A DNA stretch of 64,000 nucleotides, from assembly GCF_005780165.1 (NCBI RefSeq), contig NZ_VAUV01000010.1:124001-188000 (forward strand). The letters are read 5' to 3'. This document shows, in pieces, positions 34,236 to 42,888 of this stretch (position 1 is the first letter of the stretch; every line of letters begins with the position of its first letter). The DNA comes from Phragmitibacter flavus (GTDB lineage: Bacteria > Verrucomicrobiota > Verrucomicrobiia > Verrucomicrobiales > Verrucomicrobiaceae). Under the pieces are notes generated by a model. That model was not told the DNA's origin and ran no database searches. It worked only from the letters and a program-made list of their open reading frames with translations. Made by a program: the position numbers and the translations under genes.

Positions 34236-35393
34236 ATGAGCAGAAAAATTCGTTACGGCATGATCGGCGGCGGTCGCGGTGCCTTCATTGGCGGCGTGCA
34301 TCGCATTGCAGCAAACATTGATGGTCAGATTGAACTGGTCTGTGGCGCATTTTCATCCGATCCCCAGCGTTCGAAAGACAGCGGTGCGGATTTCTTTCTG
34401 TCAGCCGACCGTTGCTACGGAAGCTTTGAGGAAATGATCACCAAAGAAGCCGCGCTGCCTGCTGATCAACGCATGGATTTTGTGTCCATCGTCACGCCCA
34501 ATCACGTCCACTTCCCTGCTGCCAAAGCCGCACTCGAAGGAGGCTTTCACGTGCTCAGCGACAAACCTGCCACCTTAAATCTTGAAGAAGCCAAGGCCCT
34601 GGCGGAGATCGTGGAAAAAAGCGGCAAACTCTACGGACTCACCCACAACTACACTGGCTATCCGATGGTGAAACAAGCCCGCGAGATGGTGTCGAGCGGC
34701 CAACTGGGCAAAATCCGCAAGGTCGTGGTGGAGTATCCGCAGGGATGGCTCGCCACACGCATTGAAGCAAGTGGACAAAAACAGGCCGAGTGGCGCACCG
34801 ATCCCAAACGCTCCGGAGCCGCTGGTTGCATCGGCGACATCGGCACCCATGCTGAAAACCTCGCCGAATACATCACCGGATTGAAAATTTCCGAACTCGC
34901 CGCCGACATCACTTCATTTGTTGAAGGTCGTCAATTGGATGACGATGGCAACGTTCTGCTCCGTTTCGACAACGGGGCCAAGGGCATCCTTCACGCTTCC
35001 CAAATCAGCGTTGGAGAAGAGAACAATCTGAACATCCGCATCTACGGCGAAAAAGGTGGACTCGAATGGCGGCAGCAGGAGCCCAACACCCTGCTTGCCA
35101 AATGGAACGATCAACCCACTCAAATTTACCGCACCGCCAGCGGTTATCTTTGTCAGGCTGCAGCGGCTGCCGGCCGAATTCCTGGGGGCCATCCCGAGGG
35201 TTACCTTGAAGCGTTTGCCAACATCTATCGCAATTTCGCCGCGCATGTTCGCAGCGAAATCGACGGCACCGCTCCCGATGCCAATGTTCTCGACTATCCC
35301 AAGATTGAAGACGGAGTGCGCGGCATGGCGTTCATCGAAGCCGTGGTTCAATCCTCCGCCGAGAACGCTGCCTGGACCAAACTCAACGCCTAG
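34236..35393 (+). CDS. Gfo/Idh/MocA-family NAD(P)-dependent oxidoreductase
   Basis: 385 residues. The Rossmann nucleotide-binding motif is MIGGGRGAFIGGVHR, the catalytic-region motif is SDKPATLNLEEA, and GDIGTHAENLAEYI lies in the substrate domain. The substrate domain ends with the family's HPEGYLEAFANIY. Such enzymes oxidise or isomerise sugars, often making 3-keto-glycosides. Start ATG 34236 (MSRKIRYGMIG). A TIM-barrel isomerase 1.1 kb downstream on the same strand is a frequent partner, though a terminator and an opposite-strand esterase lie between them. Confidence 0.93.
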   Translation: MSRKIRYGMIGGGRGAFIGGVHRIAANIDGQIELVCGAFSSDPQRSKDSGADFFLSADRCYGSFEEMITKEAALPADQRMDFVSIVTPNHVHFPAAKAALEGGFHVLSDKPATLNLEEAKALAEIVEKSGKLYGLTHNYTGYPMVKQAREMVSSGQLGKIRKVVVEYPQGWLATRIEASGQKQAEWRTDPKRSGAAGCIGDIGTHAENLAEYITGLKISELAADITSFVEGRQLDDDGNVLLRFDNGAKGILHASQISVGEENNLNIRIYGEKGGLEWRQQEPNTLLAKWNDQPTQIYRTASGYLCQAAAAAGRIPGGHPEGYLEAFANIYRNFAAHVRSEIDGTAPDANVLDYPKIEDGVRGMAFIEAVVQSSAENAAWTKLNA

Positions 35394-35424
35394 AAAATCC
35401 GGCGCGGATTACCTCCTAAAATCA

Positions 35425-35467
35425 CGAAGCGCCGATGGCTATAGACCATCGGCGCTTCGCTTTTTTT
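35425..35467 (+). terminator. Rho-independent terminator after the oxidoreductase
   Basis: A perfect 14-bp stem CGAAGCGCCGATGG / CCATCGGCGCTTCG with a 7-base loop and seven T residues. It also stands between two convergent genes, but the minus strand lacks a T-run. Confidence 0.92.
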
Positions 35468-35483
35468 CGGCAAACCCCCACGT

Positions 35484-36335
35484 TCACCGAAATTGTCTGT
35501 CGAGGAACTTGATGGCCGCGCGGACGGCGGCTCCATCAGACAAGAACCCGATCACATGGCCCCGTCCTCGTATCCAGAATAATTCATTGGGAACTCCCGC
35601 CGCAGTGAGAGCCTTGCGATAATCCACCGGTTGATCACTGCGCACCAGAAGATCAAAGCCACCGTGATAGAGAAATACTGGCGGATCATCCGGCGAAATA
35701 TGAGTGACCGGCGAAGCCTCAACATACGCATCCGGATATTCGGTCATCACTCCACCGATGAAATCAGCAATCAACCCCGGGCCGGGATACTTCCGCAAAT
35801 CGACTGGCGCCCCACCGGCGACCACCGCCTTGATTGGTGGAGTGTTCGGATCATCCATAGAACCGAGCAACGCCGCCAGATGCCCCCCCGCCGAGTAGCC
35901 AAACACCGCCATGGGACGTGGATCGAGATTGAAGGTGTCCCCTCGTGCGCGGAACCAGCGCATGGCCTCCTGCAAATCTTGAACCGGTGCCGGATAATGA
36001 TATTTCGGGGCCAGCCGGTAGGTGGCATTCATCACCACATAACCGCGACGTGCCAGACGACCCGCGATGGATTCCATGTCACTGCGCCGATCGGTCTTGG
36101 CCCAACCACCACCATGAATCAACAACACCCCGGGCCATGGCCCATCGCCTTTCGGTTCATAGATATCAGCCCTCAAAGCCTCGGGCCAGCCTTCCGGCGT
36201 GTAAACGGCATTACGCCACACCTTGAACCCAGGAGCCGTCACCACCTTGCCCGGACTCGAGTCCCCAGCACTCTTCAAATGCGAAGAGCACGACATCATG
36301 GAAAGCAATAAAATGGCGGATAAGAATTTAAGCAT
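35484..36335 (-). CDS. Lipoprotein-like alpha/beta-hydrolase (BD-FAE/carboxylesterase type)
   Basis: About 283 residues. An N-terminal lipoprotein-like signal (MLKFLSAILLLSMMSC) suggests envelope anchoring. The alpha/beta-hydrolase core has the oxyanion motif LLIHGGGWAK, the nucleophile elbow GYSAGG, the acid Asp in LYHGGFDLLV and the His in GRGHVIG. This matches the family of small esterases that act on acylated sugars or polysaccharides. It lies between the sugar oxidoreductase and sugar isomerase genes, which suggests carbohydrate ester processing. Start ATG 36335 is chosen because the lipoprotein signal begins there. Confidence 0.88.
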   Translation of the reverse strand: MLKFLSAILLLSMMSCSSHLKSAGDSSPGKVVTAPGFKVWRNAVYTPEGWPEALRADIYEPKGDGPWPGVLLIHGGGWAKTDRRSDMESIAGRLARRGYVVMNATYRLAPKYHYPAPVQDLQEAMRWFRARGDTFNLDPRPMAVFGYSAGGHLAALLGSMDDPNTPPIKAVVAGGAPVDLRKYPGPGLIADFIGGVMTEYPDAYVEASPVTHISPDDPPVFLYHGGFDLLVRSDQPVDYRKALTAAGVPNELFWIRGRGHVIGFLSDGAAVRAAIKFLDRQFR

Positions 36336-36509
36336 TGAGGACGAGAGGTGATCCGAGCAGAACGAATGTTCAGATTCAAAAAAGCCCAATTTCATGATTT
36401 TTTGATCGTGGCCCTCAGGAGATTTTCCATTGCCATCAAGGCGGCCTCATGACAGCATGCAGGTCTCCAAATTCTGAACTGAATCTCAAATCACCAATCA
36501 ACAGACACC

Positions 36510-37511
36510 ATGCCACGTCCAGTTACCCTTTTCACCGGCCAATGGGCCGACATTCCCTTCAACACCATGTTGGAGAAAGCCAAAACTTTTGGTTACGACG
36601 GCCTTGAACTCGCCTGCTGGGGCGATCACTTCGAAGTCGCCAAGGCCGATCAGGCCTACTGCGATGCCAAGCGTTCCGCACTCGACGCTGCCGGTCTAAA
36701 AGCTTTCGCCATCTCCACCCACCTGGTCGGCCAGGCAGTTTGCGATCGCATTGATGAGCGCCACAAAACCATCCTCCCCGATTACATCTGGGGCGATGGA
36801 GACCCGGAAGGTGTCCGTCAACGCGCTGCCGAAGAAGTCATTAAAACCGGCCATGCCGCCAAGCGTTTTGGTGTCAATGTGGTCAACGGGTTCACCGGCA
36901 GCAGCATCTGGCATCTGCTCTACAGCTTCCCTCCCACCCTTCCCGGCCAGATCGATGCGGGCTATGAAGACTTCGCCAAGCGCTGGACCCCGATCTTTGA
37001 CGAGTTCCAGAAAATTGGCGTGAAGTTCGCGCTGGAGGTTCACCCCACCGAAATCGCTTTCGACATTTCCTCCGCCGAGCGCGCCCTCAAAGCCGTCGAT
37101 TACCATCCGGCTTTCGGTTTCAACTACGACCCTAGCCACTTTGGCTACCAAGGCGTCGACTACGTCAAGTTCATCTACAAATTCTCCGACCGCATTTTCC
37201 ATGCGCACATGAAAGATGCGGCATGGGATCTTGGACACGACGCCGGGGTTTTTGGCGGCAACGTCGACTTCCACAAACCCGAGCGTTATTGGGATTTCAA
37301 ATCGGTCGGTCGCGGTAACATCAACTTTGAAAAAATCATCCGCGCCCTCAATGACATTGGTTACACTGGTCCGTTGAGCGTCGAATGGGAAGATGGCGGC
37401 ATGGACCGCGAGTTCGGTGCCACCGAATCCGCCGCTTATGTGAAATCCAAGGACTTTCCGCCGAGCAACATCGTGTTCGACGCCCAGTTCGACAAAAGCA
37501 AACAAGCCTGA
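36510..37511 (+). CDS. Sugar phosphate isomerase/epimerase (AP-endonuclease-2 TIM barrel)
   Basis: 333 residues of the xylose-isomerase-like TIM-barrel family. Metal-ligand segments are visible as [13 protein letters not shown] (Glu), [13 protein letters not shown] (Asp, His), [10 protein letters not shown] and [11 protein letters not shown] (Glu). Such enzymes act in sugar, inositol or keto-sugar catabolism, and in this phylum often sit beside Gfo/Idh oxidoreductases as here. Start [16 protein letters not shown] is typical. The precise substrate cannot be told from sequence. Confidence 0.93.
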   Translation: MPRPVTLFTGQWADIPFNTMLEKAKTFGYDGLELACWGDHFEVAKADQAYCDAKRSALDAAGLKAFAISTHLVGQAVCDRIDERHKTILPDYIWGDGDPEGVRQRAAEEVIKTGHAAKRFGVNVVNGFTGSSIWHLLYSFPPTLPGQIDAGYEDFAKRWTPIFDEFQKIGVKFALEVHPTEIAFDISSAERALKAVDYHPAFGFNYDPSHFGYQGVDYVKFIYKFSDRIFHAHMKDAAWDLGHDAGVFGGNVDFHKPERYWDFKSVGRGNINFEKIIRALNDIGYTGPLSVEWEDGGMDREFGATESAAYVKSKDFPPSNIVFDAQFDKSKQA

Positions 37512-37616
37512 GTTCCAAGTGTCAGACCCCTGCCCGCAATCAAATCATTTGTAAAATCTAGTTGCGGGCAGGCTGGAGTTCGATACCTTCTCCTCCCCTG
37601 TCCAACACAGCAGGAA

Positions 37617-37700
37617 GCCGGCGTGGCGAAATTGGTAGACGCGCTAGACTCAAAATCTTGTATGAGTGATCATGTGTCGGTTCGAGTCCGACCGCCGGTA
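37617..37700 (+). tRNA. tRNA-Leu (anticodon CAA)
   Basis: 84 nucleotides with acceptor stem GCCGGCG / CGCCGGT, D-loop AAATTGGTAGAC, anticodon loop CTCAAAA (anticodon CAA, reading UUG), a long variable arm typical of class II tRNAs, and T-arm GTCGG-TTCGAGT-CCGAC. The discriminator is A, as expected for Leu. The 3' CCA is not encoded. The anticodon stem CTAGA / TCTTG has one T-T mismatch. A terminator follows 25 bases downstream. Confidence 0.95.
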
Positions 37701-37724
37701 TTTTAAATTTCCAATCTTCAGATC

Positions 37725-37752
37725 GCCCGGGATTACATTCCCGGGCTTTTTT
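37725..37752 (+). terminator. Rho-independent terminator after tRNA-Leu
   Basis: 8-bp stem GCCCGGGA / TCCCGGGC with a 6-base loop TTACAT and six T residues. Confidence 0.9.
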
Positions 37753-37889
37753 ATGCCATACTCGCAAAAATCTTGTCCAGTTCACGGCTTGTTTTGAAGA
37801 TTGAATTGGCCGAATGCGTTACTGTCATGGTCACCGAGCGGGAAACCTTTGCTACCGCCTCCAGACTACTTAATTTTATCATTCCTATC

Positions 37890-38897
37890 ATGTCCACCGA
37901 CACCCAGGCAGCCGAACAATTCCGCCACAGCTATCAAAAACTGCGCACCGAACTCGCCAAACGGATCGTCGGCCAGGAGGACACCGTCGAGCAAGTCTTC
38001 ATCGCCATGGCCGCTGGTGGTCATGCGCTGCTTGAAGGGGTTCCAGGACTTGCCAAAACATTGCTCGTCAAATCATTCGCCGATGCCCTTGATCTCAGCT
38101 ATCGCCGCATCCAGTTCACCCCTGATCTCATGCCTGCGGACATTACCGGCACGGAAATCATCCAGGAGGACGAACAAACCGGTCGACGCAAACTGGTTTT
38201 CATGCGCGGCCCCATCTTTTCGCAGATCATCCTCGCCGACGAAATCAACCGCACTCCACCCAAAACCCAGGCCGCCCTGCTGGAGGCCATGCAGGAACGC
38301 AGTGTGACCATTGGTCAGGAAACCTGCATGCTGCCGCAACCGTTTTTCGTGCTTGCAACGCAGAACCCCATTGAGCAGGAAGGCACCTATCCCCTCCCTG
38401 AAGCGCAAAAAGACCGATTCTTGTTTCTTATCAAGGTAGGCTATCCCAGTCGCGATGCCGAGAGGGAAATCCTCGCCCGCACCACCGGTGCCCCCACCGA
38501 GGACATCAAGCCCGTATTGAGCGCCGCCGATCTTCAGGACGCCCAAGCGCTCGCCCGCCGCGTTCCGGTTCCTGACCACGTCACCGATTTTGTGCTTGAT
38601 CTGGTCCGCGCGACTAGAACCACCGAGCCCGATGTCAGTTCCTTCGTGAAACAAATGGTCGGCTGGGGCGCAGGTCCTCGCGCGTCTCAGCATCTGATCC
38701 TATCCAGCAAGGTCCGCGCTCTGCTGCAGGGGCGCACGCATGTGACTTTGGACGACATCGAAGCCCTGGCGCGCCCCGTCATGCGGCATCGTATCGTCCC
38801 CACATTCCACGCCGAAGCCGAGGGCATCACCGTGGACCACATCGTCGATCACCTTTTGAAGACGGTTAAAAAACCGCAGGTTTCGAAAGTCCTCTAA
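37890..38897 (+). CDS. MoxR-family AAA+ ATPase
   Basis: 335 residues. Walker A is [11 protein letters not shown], Walker [25 protein letters not shown], and Sensor 1 [26 protein letters not shown], all diagnostic of the MoxR clade. These chaperone-like ATPases assemble or activate metalloenzymes or von Willebrand-A proteins. They normally lie next to a DUF58 protein and VWA-domain genes; none is present here, so this one is an orphan. Start ATG 37890 ([11 protein letters not shown]). Confidence 0.95.
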   Translation: MSTDTQAAEQFRHSYQKLRTELAKRIVGQEDTVEQVFIAMAAGGHALLEGVPGLAKTLLVKSFADALDLSYRRIQFTPDLMPADITGTEIIQEDEQTGRRKLVFMRGPIFSQIILADEINRTPPKTQAALLEAMQERSVTIGQETCMLPQPFFVLATQNPIEQEGTYPLPEAQKDRFLFLIKVGYPSRDAEREILARTTGAPTEDIKPVLSAADLQDAQALARRVPVPDHVTDFVLDLVRATRTTEPDVSSFVKQMVGWGAGPRASQHLILSSKVRALLQGRTHVTLDDIEALARPVMRHRIVPTFHAEAEGITVDHIVDHLLKTVKKPQVSKVL

Positions 38898-38913
38898 AGC
38901 TGCTTTTTTCAAT

Positions 38914-38993
38914 CACAGATGGACGCAAATCAACACAGATTTTCACTGGTCTGATTTGAAGCAGCTATCTGTGTTTATCGGTGTCCATCTGTG
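38914..38993. repeat. Imperfect 27-bp inverted repeat (dispersed-repeat type)
   Basis: Arms at 38914-38940 and 38967-38993 match at 23 of 27 positions; each arm begins CACAGATGGAC and ends AACACAGAT. A second, shorter inverted pair AGCTGCTT / AAGCAGCT (38898-38905, 38959-38966) is interleaved. The arms resemble a CACAGATGGACACAGAT-type motif found in intergenic regions of many environmental bacteria. It lies between the convergent moxR and rlmI genes. Confidence 0.75.
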
Positions 38994-39032
38994 GTTAAGA
39001 ACTAAATCTCAACCACGAACCCAAGCGAAAAA

Positions 39033-40202
39033 TCACCAGCCACCCATCACTTCGAGGGCATAACCACGCAAATATTCGGTTTCAGGAATGCCCGAAACAA
39101 TCGGATGATCAGTGCGCTGGGAATAAACCGCGAGCTGACGCATGTGCCGTTTCGAATCAACCGCCGCTTCGTTGATCATTCGTCGGAAATCGCCCGCACT
39201 TACGTGATGGGAACAGCTGAACGTCGCCAAAATGCCACCCGGTTGCAGCATCTTCATCGAACGCAGATGGATCTCCTTGTAACCACGCATCGCATCGTTG
39301 AGCGACATCTTGGTTTTGGTGAAACTCGGGGGATCCAAGATGATCAGATCATAACTATCGCCAGCTTTCTCGGCCGCCTTAAGGAAATCAAAACAGTTCT
39401 CAGCACGGGCACCAATTGAAACGCCGGCTTTGCGGGCGTTCTGCAGCACCAGATTGATGGCTGGTTCGCTGACATCCACCGCAATGACTTCCGTTGCACC
39501 AGCAAGCGCACAGGCCTGCGCGAAGCCACCCTGGTTGGTAAAACAATCAAGAACCCGTCGACCTTTGGCGAGTTTGGCGACCGCCGCGTAGTTGTCGATC
39601 TGATCGAGATAAAGGCCGGTCTTCTGACCTTCAAGCATGTCGACCTGGAATTGCAATCCGGCGGTTTCTATTTCGAAAAGCTCAGGTGCTTCGCCGTAGA
39701 CGGCTTTCTTTTCCAGTTCAAGGCCTTCCGCGCGACGCACGGGAGCGTCGTTGCGGGCAACAATCGACGTGGGTTTGAGCAATTCGACCAGCGCGGCGAT
39801 GATCAAATCCTCGCGCTGTGCCATGGCCATGGTCAGCGTTTGATAGACGATATGATCGCCGTAACGATCTACAATCAAGCCGGGAAGGCCATCGGATTCA
39901 CTCCACACCAAACGGCACAGTTTTTGATCGATGGGCAACGAGGCGCGGTGTTCAATGGCGCGTTCGATCCGACGCAGGAAAAACTCCGCATCCAGATCCT
40001 GTTTGCGATACGAAAACCGCCGCGCAACGATCTGCGAGTTCGGATTGTAAATGGCGCTTCCTAAAGTGCGACCTTTCGTGTCGCGAAGAGAGATGACATC
40101 GCCAGGAGCAGGATTTCCCAGGACATTTTTAACATCGCTCGCATAGACCCATTCGTGGCCATGAAACAAACGGGAACGAGGCTGAACGGTGAGCGCAAAC
40201 AT
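39033..40202 (-). CDS. rlmI: 23S rRNA m5C methyltransferase, RlmI type
   Basis: 389 residues. A PUA-like N-terminus (SRLFHGHEWVYASDV) leads into a Rossmann methyltransferase with VLDCFTNQGGFAQACALAGA (SAM motif), ILDPPSF and the catalytic Cys in ATFSCSHHV. This is the RlmI/YccW layout, which methylates a cytosine of 23S rRNA. The length is normal. Its neighbour upstream on the same strand is an aminotransferase, about 105 bases away, so co-transcription is possible but not functionally suggestive. Confidence 0.93.
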   Translation of the reverse strand: MFALTVQPRSRLFHGHEWVYASDVKNVLGNPAPGDVISLRDTKGRTLGSAIYNPNSQIVARRFSYRKQDLDAEFFLRRIERAIEHRASLPIDQKLCRLVWSESDGLPGLIVDRYGDHIVYQTLTMAMAQREDLIIAALVELLKPTSIVARNDAPVRRAEGLELEKKAVYGEAPELFEIETAGLQFQVDMLEGQKTGLYLDQIDNYAAVAKLAKGRRVLDCFTNQGGFAQACALAGATEVIAVDVSEPAINLVLQNARKAGVSIGARAENCFDFLKAAEKAGDSYDLIILDPPSFTKTKMSLNDAMRGYKEIHLRSMKMLQPGGILATFSCSHHVSAGDFRRMINEAAVDSKRHMRQLAVYSQRTDHPIVSGIPETEYLRGYALEVMGGW

Positions 40203-40307
40203 AGGGAACTTTTCTTGCCATCCACCGTTATTTTTGTGAAACCACGCGGCGGTCGTGCAAACCTCAGGACAGATGCGACAGCACCTGCCCCAAAATCGAC
40301 AGCATTT

Positions 40308-41474
40308 TTAGTGCTGGTTGCAAAACTCTTCGAAGCGGTCCATGCCGGCGTTGATCACATCAAGGCTGGTCGCATAGCTGAAACGGATGGTGTAGTCGGA
40401 ACCAAAAGCGATGCCTGGAACGGCAGCCACCTTCTGCTTGCTGAGAAGTTTCTCGGCGAAGTTGACCGACTTGATGCCGAACTGTTCGATGTCGACCAGG
40501 AAGTAGAAAGCGCCTTGTGGCTCGACGACGCGCAATTTTTTGATGTTGCGCAAACGGTCGAGCATGAACTCACGACGCACGTTGAACTCATCACGCATGT
40601 CCGAAACGATGTTCTGGTCGCCATTGAGGGCGGCGATCCCACCGTATTGGGCAAATGTGGTGGGGTTCGAAGTGGTGTGGCTCTGGATCGTGTCGATCGC
40701 TTTGGCGATTTCTTTCGGAGCAGCCGTGTAGCCAAGACGCCAGCCGGTCATCGCGTAAGCTTTGGAGAAGCCGTTGATGGTGATGGTGAGGTCGTAAACT
40801 TCTTTGCCGAGCGAAGCGATGCTGACATGCTCGTTGTCGTTGTAGACAAGTTTTTCGTAAATCTCATCGGAGAGGATGACGATGTCTTCGCCAACCGCGA
40901 TTTCGGCAAGCTTTTCGAGTTCATCTTTGCTGTAAACCGATCCAGTGGGGTTGCCGGGGGTGTTCAAGATGATCATCTTGGTCATCGGCGACATCGCCTC
41001 TTCAAATTCCTCAGGAGTCAGCTTCCAGCCGTTTTCCGCCTTGGTTTCGACGAAAACAGGCACCGCGCCAACCATGCGCACCATTTCAGGATAGCTGGTC
41101 CAGTAAGGGGCAGGGATGATCACTTCGTCGCCAGGGTTGCACACGGCGAGGATGGCGTTGTAACAGGAGTGTTTGGCTCCGCAGTTGACGCTGATCTGGG
41201 AAGGCTCATAGCTGATGCCGTTGTCCATGCTCAGTTTGGCAGAAAGGGCTTCACGCAGCTCAAGCAGACCGGCGCTCTCAGTGTAGCGGGTGTGACCATC
41301 TTGAAGTGCCTTGATGGCAGCTTCGGTGATGTGCTTTGGAGTGTTGAAATCAGGCTCGCCAGCACCGAAGCTGAGAACATCGACTCCTTGTTTTTTCAGT
41401 TCCTTGGCCTGACTGGTGATTGAGAGCGTCAGTGAGGGGGAAAGTTCGGCGATGTGCTTGGCAATAAGGTCCAT
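40308..41474 (-). CDS. Aspartate/aromatic aminotransferase, class I
   Basis: 388 residues of fold-type I PLP enzymes. The internal-aldimine Lys is in NGFSKAYAMTGWRLGY, the phosphate/ring-binding Asp in ILSDEIYEKLVY, and the carboxylate-binding Arg in TIRFSYATS. The N-terminus (SPSLTLSITSQAKELKKQG) and NTPGNPTGSVY identify the Ib/AspC-like subgroup, which typically transfers the amino group of aspartate (some accept prephenate). Substrate preference is not decidable by eye. Confidence 0.93.
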   Translation of the reverse strand: MDLIAKHIAELSPSLTLSITSQAKELKKQGVDVLSFGAGEPDFNTPKHITEAAIKALQDGHTRYTESAGLLELREALSAKLSMDNGISYEPSQISVNCGAKHSCYNAILAVCNPGDEVIIPAPYWTSYPEMVRMVGAVPVFVETKAENGWKLTPEEFEEAMSPMTKMIILNTPGNPTGSVYSKDELEKLAEIAVGEDIVILSDEIYEKLVYNDNEHVSIASLGKEVYDLTITINGFSKAYAMTGWRLGYTAAPKEIAKAIDTIQSHTTSNPTTFAQYGGIAALNGDQNIVSDMRDEFNVRREFMLDRLRNIKKLRVVEPQGAFYFLVDIEQFGIKSVNFAEKLLSKQKVAAVPGIAFGSDYTIRFSYATSLDVINAGMDRFEEFCNQH

Positions 41475-41570
41475 GAGTGCGGGCTGTGGTAAAATGGTGG
41501 GCGGGTATAAAACGAGAGCAACATGCCTTTGTCAACGAAAGCGAAACAAAAGCTCGCGAAGGGGCAAACG

Positions 41571-41708
41571 ATGTCCACGCAATTTTTTGATGGCATGCCT
41601 TCCATTCTTCGCTATGGAAGCTCCATGCTTTTAGGAACCATCTATGCCATCGCATTTCTCATCCTTGGGGGTATCGCCTTCGCCTACCTCAAAAAAGGGG
41701 AATCATAA
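41571..41708 (+). CDS. Possible 45-residue single-pass membrane protein
   Basis: The frame reads MSTQFFDGMPSILRYG, then one hydrophobic helix (SMLLGTIYAIAFLILGGIAFAYL), and ends KKGES. An AAGGGG six bases upstream is a plausible ribosome site. An in-frame ATG at 41523 would add 16 residues. The hydrophobic helix and the good ribosome site favour a real small protein, but short membrane-like frames also arise by chance. Confidence 0.45.
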   Translation: MSTQFFDGMPSILRYGSSMLLGTIYAIAFLILGGIAFAYLKKGES

Positions 41709-41843
41709 CGCTTCGACGTCAAACAAGGCATTAAAAGGCGGGGCACAGGCACAAGAAGCCGTGCACTCTCCATAATGGCCATCCCTGAAGATTGGGGCAC
41801 TTGTGGATCACCCACGCCCTTGTTCAAACTGAAAACTGAATAG

Positions 41844-42797
41844 CTATCTCAAGCCATCACTCGCGCTGCGGCGGGACTTCAAAATGATTCGTGAACTGGT
41901 CGCCGTGTTGGTGGTCGGAGGTGTGTAAACCACCGTTCCGTTAGCCATGGTCTTCGACTGATATCCATTTGGCGTAACCGCCGTGTTTTGAGCAAGAATC
42001 ACCGGCGATTCATACGGGGCCGGAGCAGGAAAATTCTGCGGCGGTGGCAGCACCGATGGCACCGGAGCCCGTCCAGGCACATTTGGCTTCGGATCGAGGA
42101 AGATTGGTGGTTGCTGACCAGGCCGAAGCGTCGGAGCAGGTGAAGATGGCAGCGACATTCTCGATGGGAGTTTTCCCTGAACAATGAGAACGCGTGTGCC
42201 GATGCCAACCCTCTCGAACAAGTCGATGACATCTTGCGACTTCATTCGCACGCAACCATAGCTCACCGGCTTGCCAATATTCAGCTCATCTGCCGTGCCA
42301 TGAATGTAAATGCAGCGGCGATAGGCGTTTTTGTTTTGCGCTTCCATGCCACGCAGCCACATGATTCTAGAAACAATTGGATCTCGCCCTGGAGTGCCGG
42401 GTTTGATCACCTCTCCCGTCGGCTGGCGTCCTTTGTAAACGGTGCCGCTTCTCGCGCCGTGCCCCACCTTGGCCACCACTTCATGCAAACCCAAAGGAGT
42501 GCTGTAGGTGCCGGGTTTGTCCCCGAGACCAAATTTCGAAGTGGACACTGGAAACGACTTCGCAGTCTTTCCATCCGAGCCATACAGGGCAATTTTCTGC
42601 TGCGCCACACTCACCACCACATTCGCCGCTTGAGCGGGTTTTGACTCCTTTTTGAACGAACTGCACTGGCAACAAAGCATTGAGATCATGCCGACAGCCA
42701 ACCCTCTTCCCAGCGAACCAGGATTCCACGAAATCAGAGAATGGATTTCTAATGGTTTCAACGACAGAATAAGTTTGGCTGTATAATTAACAAACAT
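41844..42797 (-). CDS. L,D-transpeptidase, YkuD family
   Basis: 317 residues. The catalytic motif IHGTADELNIGKPVSYGCVRM contains the His and Cys of YkuD enzymes, which form 3-3 peptidoglycan cross-links or attach lipoproteins. The N-terminus contains a hydrophobic, Cys-rich segment (AVGMISMLCCQCSSF), so it may be a lipoprotein; the start could be internal. The C-terminal third is a Pro-rich low-complexity tail (LPSSPAPTLRPGQQPP) with no domain. The position next to a GT2 synthase fits a cell-envelope cluster. Confidence 0.9.
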   Translation of the reverse strand: MFVNYTAKLILSLKPLEIHSLISWNPGSLGRGLAVGMISMLCCQCSSFKKESKPAQAANVVVSVAQQKIALYGSDGKTAKSFPVSTSKFGLGDKPGTYSTPLGLHEVVAKVGHGARSGTVYKGRQPTGEVIKPGTPGRDPIVSRIMWLRGMEAQNKNAYRRCIYIHGTADELNIGKPVSYGCVRMKSQDVIDLFERVGIGTRVLIVQGKLPSRMSLPSSPAPTLRPGQQPPIFLDPKPNVPGRAPVPSVLPPPQNFPAPAPYESPVILAQNTAVTPNGYQSKTMANGTVVYTPPTTNTATSSRIILKSRRSASDGLR

Positions 42798-42888
42798 TAA
42801 CTTTTTTGCAAGCGGTTGATTGATTTTCGCTCAGAAAGGCGAATGAGCCCGATTTAGACGCCGCAAGATGTGTGCCGTTCAATTCACT

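Noticed and set aside
37558-37785. A 75-codon frame containing AVGLEPT
   Set aside because: This is the well-known false protein produced by reading the complement of a tRNA gene; tRNA-Leu lies on the other strand.
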